From an uncultured Ruminococcus sp. (GTDB lineage: Bacteria > Bacillota > Clostridia > Oscillospirales > Ruminococcaceae): a stretch of DNA of 64,000 nucleotides. The notes beneath the pieces were generated by a model, which saw only the letters and a program-made list of their open reading frames with translations, was not told the origin of the DNA and did not search any database. The position numbers and the translations under genes were made by a program. The DNA is taken from the NCBI GenBank assembly GCA_937902395.1, contig CALGTV010000102.1, forward strand, positions 31,284 through 95,283, given 5' to 3'. Positions 62,819 to 64,000 of this stretch are shown one piece after another (the first letter of the stretch is position 1; each line of letters starts with the position of its first letter).

Positions 62819-63658
62819 ATGAACAGCTGGACTGAGGGCATTCAAAACGCCATACAGTATATTGAGGACAACCTCACAGAAGAACTGGAAATTGTGGATA
62901 TTGCGGCTAAGGCTTACGTGTCACCGTTCTATTTTCAGAAAATTTTCAATGTGCTGTGCGGCTTTACTGTGGGAGAATATATCCGCAGCAGACGGCTTAC
63001 TCTTGCCGCTGAGGAGCTTTCAACCCTTGATGTCAAGGTGATTGATATTGCTTTGAAATACGGCTATGACTCACCCGACAGCTTCACTCGTGCATTTATG
63101 AAATTTCATGGAATTTCTCCCTCTGCGGCAAAGAAAAAAGGTGCGAACATCAAAAGCTTTGCACCGCTGAAAATAAAATTAACACTGGAGGGCGGTACTA
63201 TGATTGAGTACAAAATTGTTGAAAAGGCAGCTTTCACCATTATGGGCAAATGCAAAAGATTCAGCGCGGATACTTCCTATACGGAAATTCCGAAATTCTG
63301 GGCGGAGCATTATGCAAACGGCGGCGGTGAAGTAATCAAAGGTATGTTCGGCGCCTGCGTTGACGGAAATGGCAAAGATTTCAATAACGGCAAGGAGTTC
63401 AATTATTTCATTGCTGATATATATTTTCCATGGAATGAAATTCCGGACGGCTGTACAACACACACGTTTTCCGCAGGATTATGGGCGGTTTTCCCTTATC
63501 ACGGAGAATGTCCCAAGGCTTTGCAGGAGGTCAATACTAAAATCTGGACTGAATGGCTTCCCAACTGTAAGGAATATGTACTTGAAGGCAATTACAACCT
63601 TGAATTCTATATTGAAAAAGAGCATGGAGAAATCTGGGTGCCTGTAAGAAAAAAGTGA
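62819..63658 (+). CDS. AraC-family regulator with GyrI-like effector domain
   Basis: This is a 279-residue transcription regulator. The N-terminal AraC DNA-binding domain (about 5-105) has LEIVDIAAKAYVSPFYFQKIF and DIALKYGYDSPDSFTRAFMKFHG. The C-terminal GyrI-like/effector-binding domain (about 125-279) has WAVFPYHGECPKALQEVN and YVLEGNYNLEFYIEKE, which in relatives binds small or aromatic drugs. The target genes are unknown. An AGGAAG site precedes the ATG, and TATAAT lies at 62785 with a weak -35. Confidence 0.9.
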   Translation: MNSWTEGIQNAIQYIEDNLTEELEIVDIAAKAYVSPFYFQKIFNVLCGFTVGEYIRSRRLTLAAEELSTLDVKVIDIALKYGYDSPDSFTRAFMKFHGISPSAAKKKGANIKSFAPLKIKLTLEGGTMIEYKIVEKAAFTIMGKCKRFSADTSYTEIPKFWAEHYANGGGEVIKGMFGACVDGNGKDFNNGKEFNYFIADIYFPWNEIPDGCTTHTFSAGLWAVFPYHGECPKALQEVNTKIWTEWLPNCKEYVLEGNYNLEFYIEKEHGEIWVPVRKK

Positions 63659-63712
63659 TAAAATATCTTTTGTGGAAAAAGGGTTTTGATTAAAACTCCC
63701 TCCATATATAGT

Positions 63713-63795
63713 CTGAAATGAGGCATTTTCCAACGGAAAAACGTTGATTATTGAAAAATTTTTTAAAAGTTTGGATACATGCATAATTATCAACA
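63713..63795 (+). repeat. 84-base dispersed element R2, copy B
   Basis: It starts CTGAAATG 54 bases after the AraC stop. It has CAACG...CGTTG around GAAAAA, then ATTGAAAAATT and GTTTGGATACATGCA. Compared with copy A the stem differs at both arms (GCAAC...GTTGC there) yet still pairs. Confidence 0.8.
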
Positions 63796-63880
63796 TCGGA
63801 ATTTGTTGAAAATCACGTAAAAGTATGAATATTCGTTTAACTGGCTATATTTATTATAATAATATTTTTTGAACAAAAAA

Positions 63881-63899
63881 GGAGACAATTAATGTCTCC
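63881..63899 (+). terminator. short hairpin, possible terminator
   Basis: GGAGAC pairs with GTCTCC around AATTAAT. No T-run follows, so its function is uncertain. Confidence 0.4.
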
Positions 63900-63929
63900 T
63901 GAAAGTATTGAAAAAACTGTAATAATCTT

Positions 63930-63969
63930 TTAAGGGGACACTCTATCTTGCAGAGCGTCCCCTCTTTTC
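63930..63969 (+). repeat. dispersed palindrome R3, copy B
   Basis: AGGGGACACTCT pairs with AGAGCGTCCCCT, with one mismatch, and CTTTT follows. It is a near-copy of 44450-44489. The remaining 3' end (63970-64000) holds no recognisable feature. Confidence 0.75.
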
Positions 63970-64000
63970 AATTCAATCGCAGTCAAATCCAAGTGCGATA

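Noticed and set aside
1..64000. tRNA or rRNA genes
   Set aside because: I saw no cloverleaf with a conserved T-loop and no rRNA sequence; a tRNA scan would settle it.

Overview
This is low-GC Firmicutes (Clostridia) chromosomal DNA, most like a cellulolytic Ruminococcus. The grounds are: two large GH9 cellulases that end in type I dockerins; sporulation genes (spoVG, a 29-codon spoVM, tepA beside ftsK/spoIIIE); the clostridial IspH-ribosomal S1 fusion; and many SigA promoters with near-consensus boxes 17 bases apart. The species call is an inference. I see no rRNA, tRNA, CRISPR array, phage, transposase or complete mobile element.

Layout. 1-7.2 kb: the 3' part of folC, two small DUF genes, a GH25 lysozyme, a repeat-rich gap, a CNNM/CorC-type transporter behind a structured leader, a DUF2716/DUF7660 pair and a zinc-ribbon membrane protein. 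7.4-19.5 kb (+): tepA, ftsK/spoIIIE, a YgiQ radical SAM enzyme overlapping a ComEC-like hydrolase, a flavoprotein, small membrane proteins, then cmk-plsC-ispH/rpsA. 19.6-27 kb: a zinc-ribbon surface protein, an unknown protein and two dockerin cellulases of complementary architecture. 27.2-40.8 kb (+): a housekeeping run in the B. subtilis order, yicC-remA-gmk-rpoZ-priA-def-fmt-yugP-rsmB-rlmN-prpC-prkC-rsgA-thiN. 41-47.6 kb: a GNAT pseudogene, acyltransferase, TtcA-like enzyme, M23 protein, xylulokinase and an unknown membrane protein. 47.7-48.4 kb: vanZ and spoVM. 57.8-48.5 kb (-): murC-zapA-U32-dut-DUF4321-mreBCD-mrdA, a cell-shape and division cluster. 58-64 kb: spoVG, a DUF11 protein, YfhO, a Nudix hydrolase and an AraC regulator.

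How the genes work together. Translation and its regulation are served by ispH/rpsA, def, fmt, rsmB, rlmN, rsgA and rpoZ. Envelope growth is served by prkC/prpC, mreBCD, mrdA, murC, zapA, ftsK, the GH25 and M23 proteins and vanZ. Fibre degradation is served by the two GH9 enzymes, which would dock to a cohesin scaffold encoded elsewhere, and xylulose use by xylB.

The least explained signals are non-coding: a 187-base leader on the CorC gene, an 84-base two-copy element with a shifted stem, a 100-base inverted repeat with pseudoknot potential, and a possible three-way-junction leader on spoVG. Among proteins, the most unusual are the PASTA kinase with a tryptophan-rich repeat tail and the internal ribosome-binding site in the ispH-rpsA fusion.
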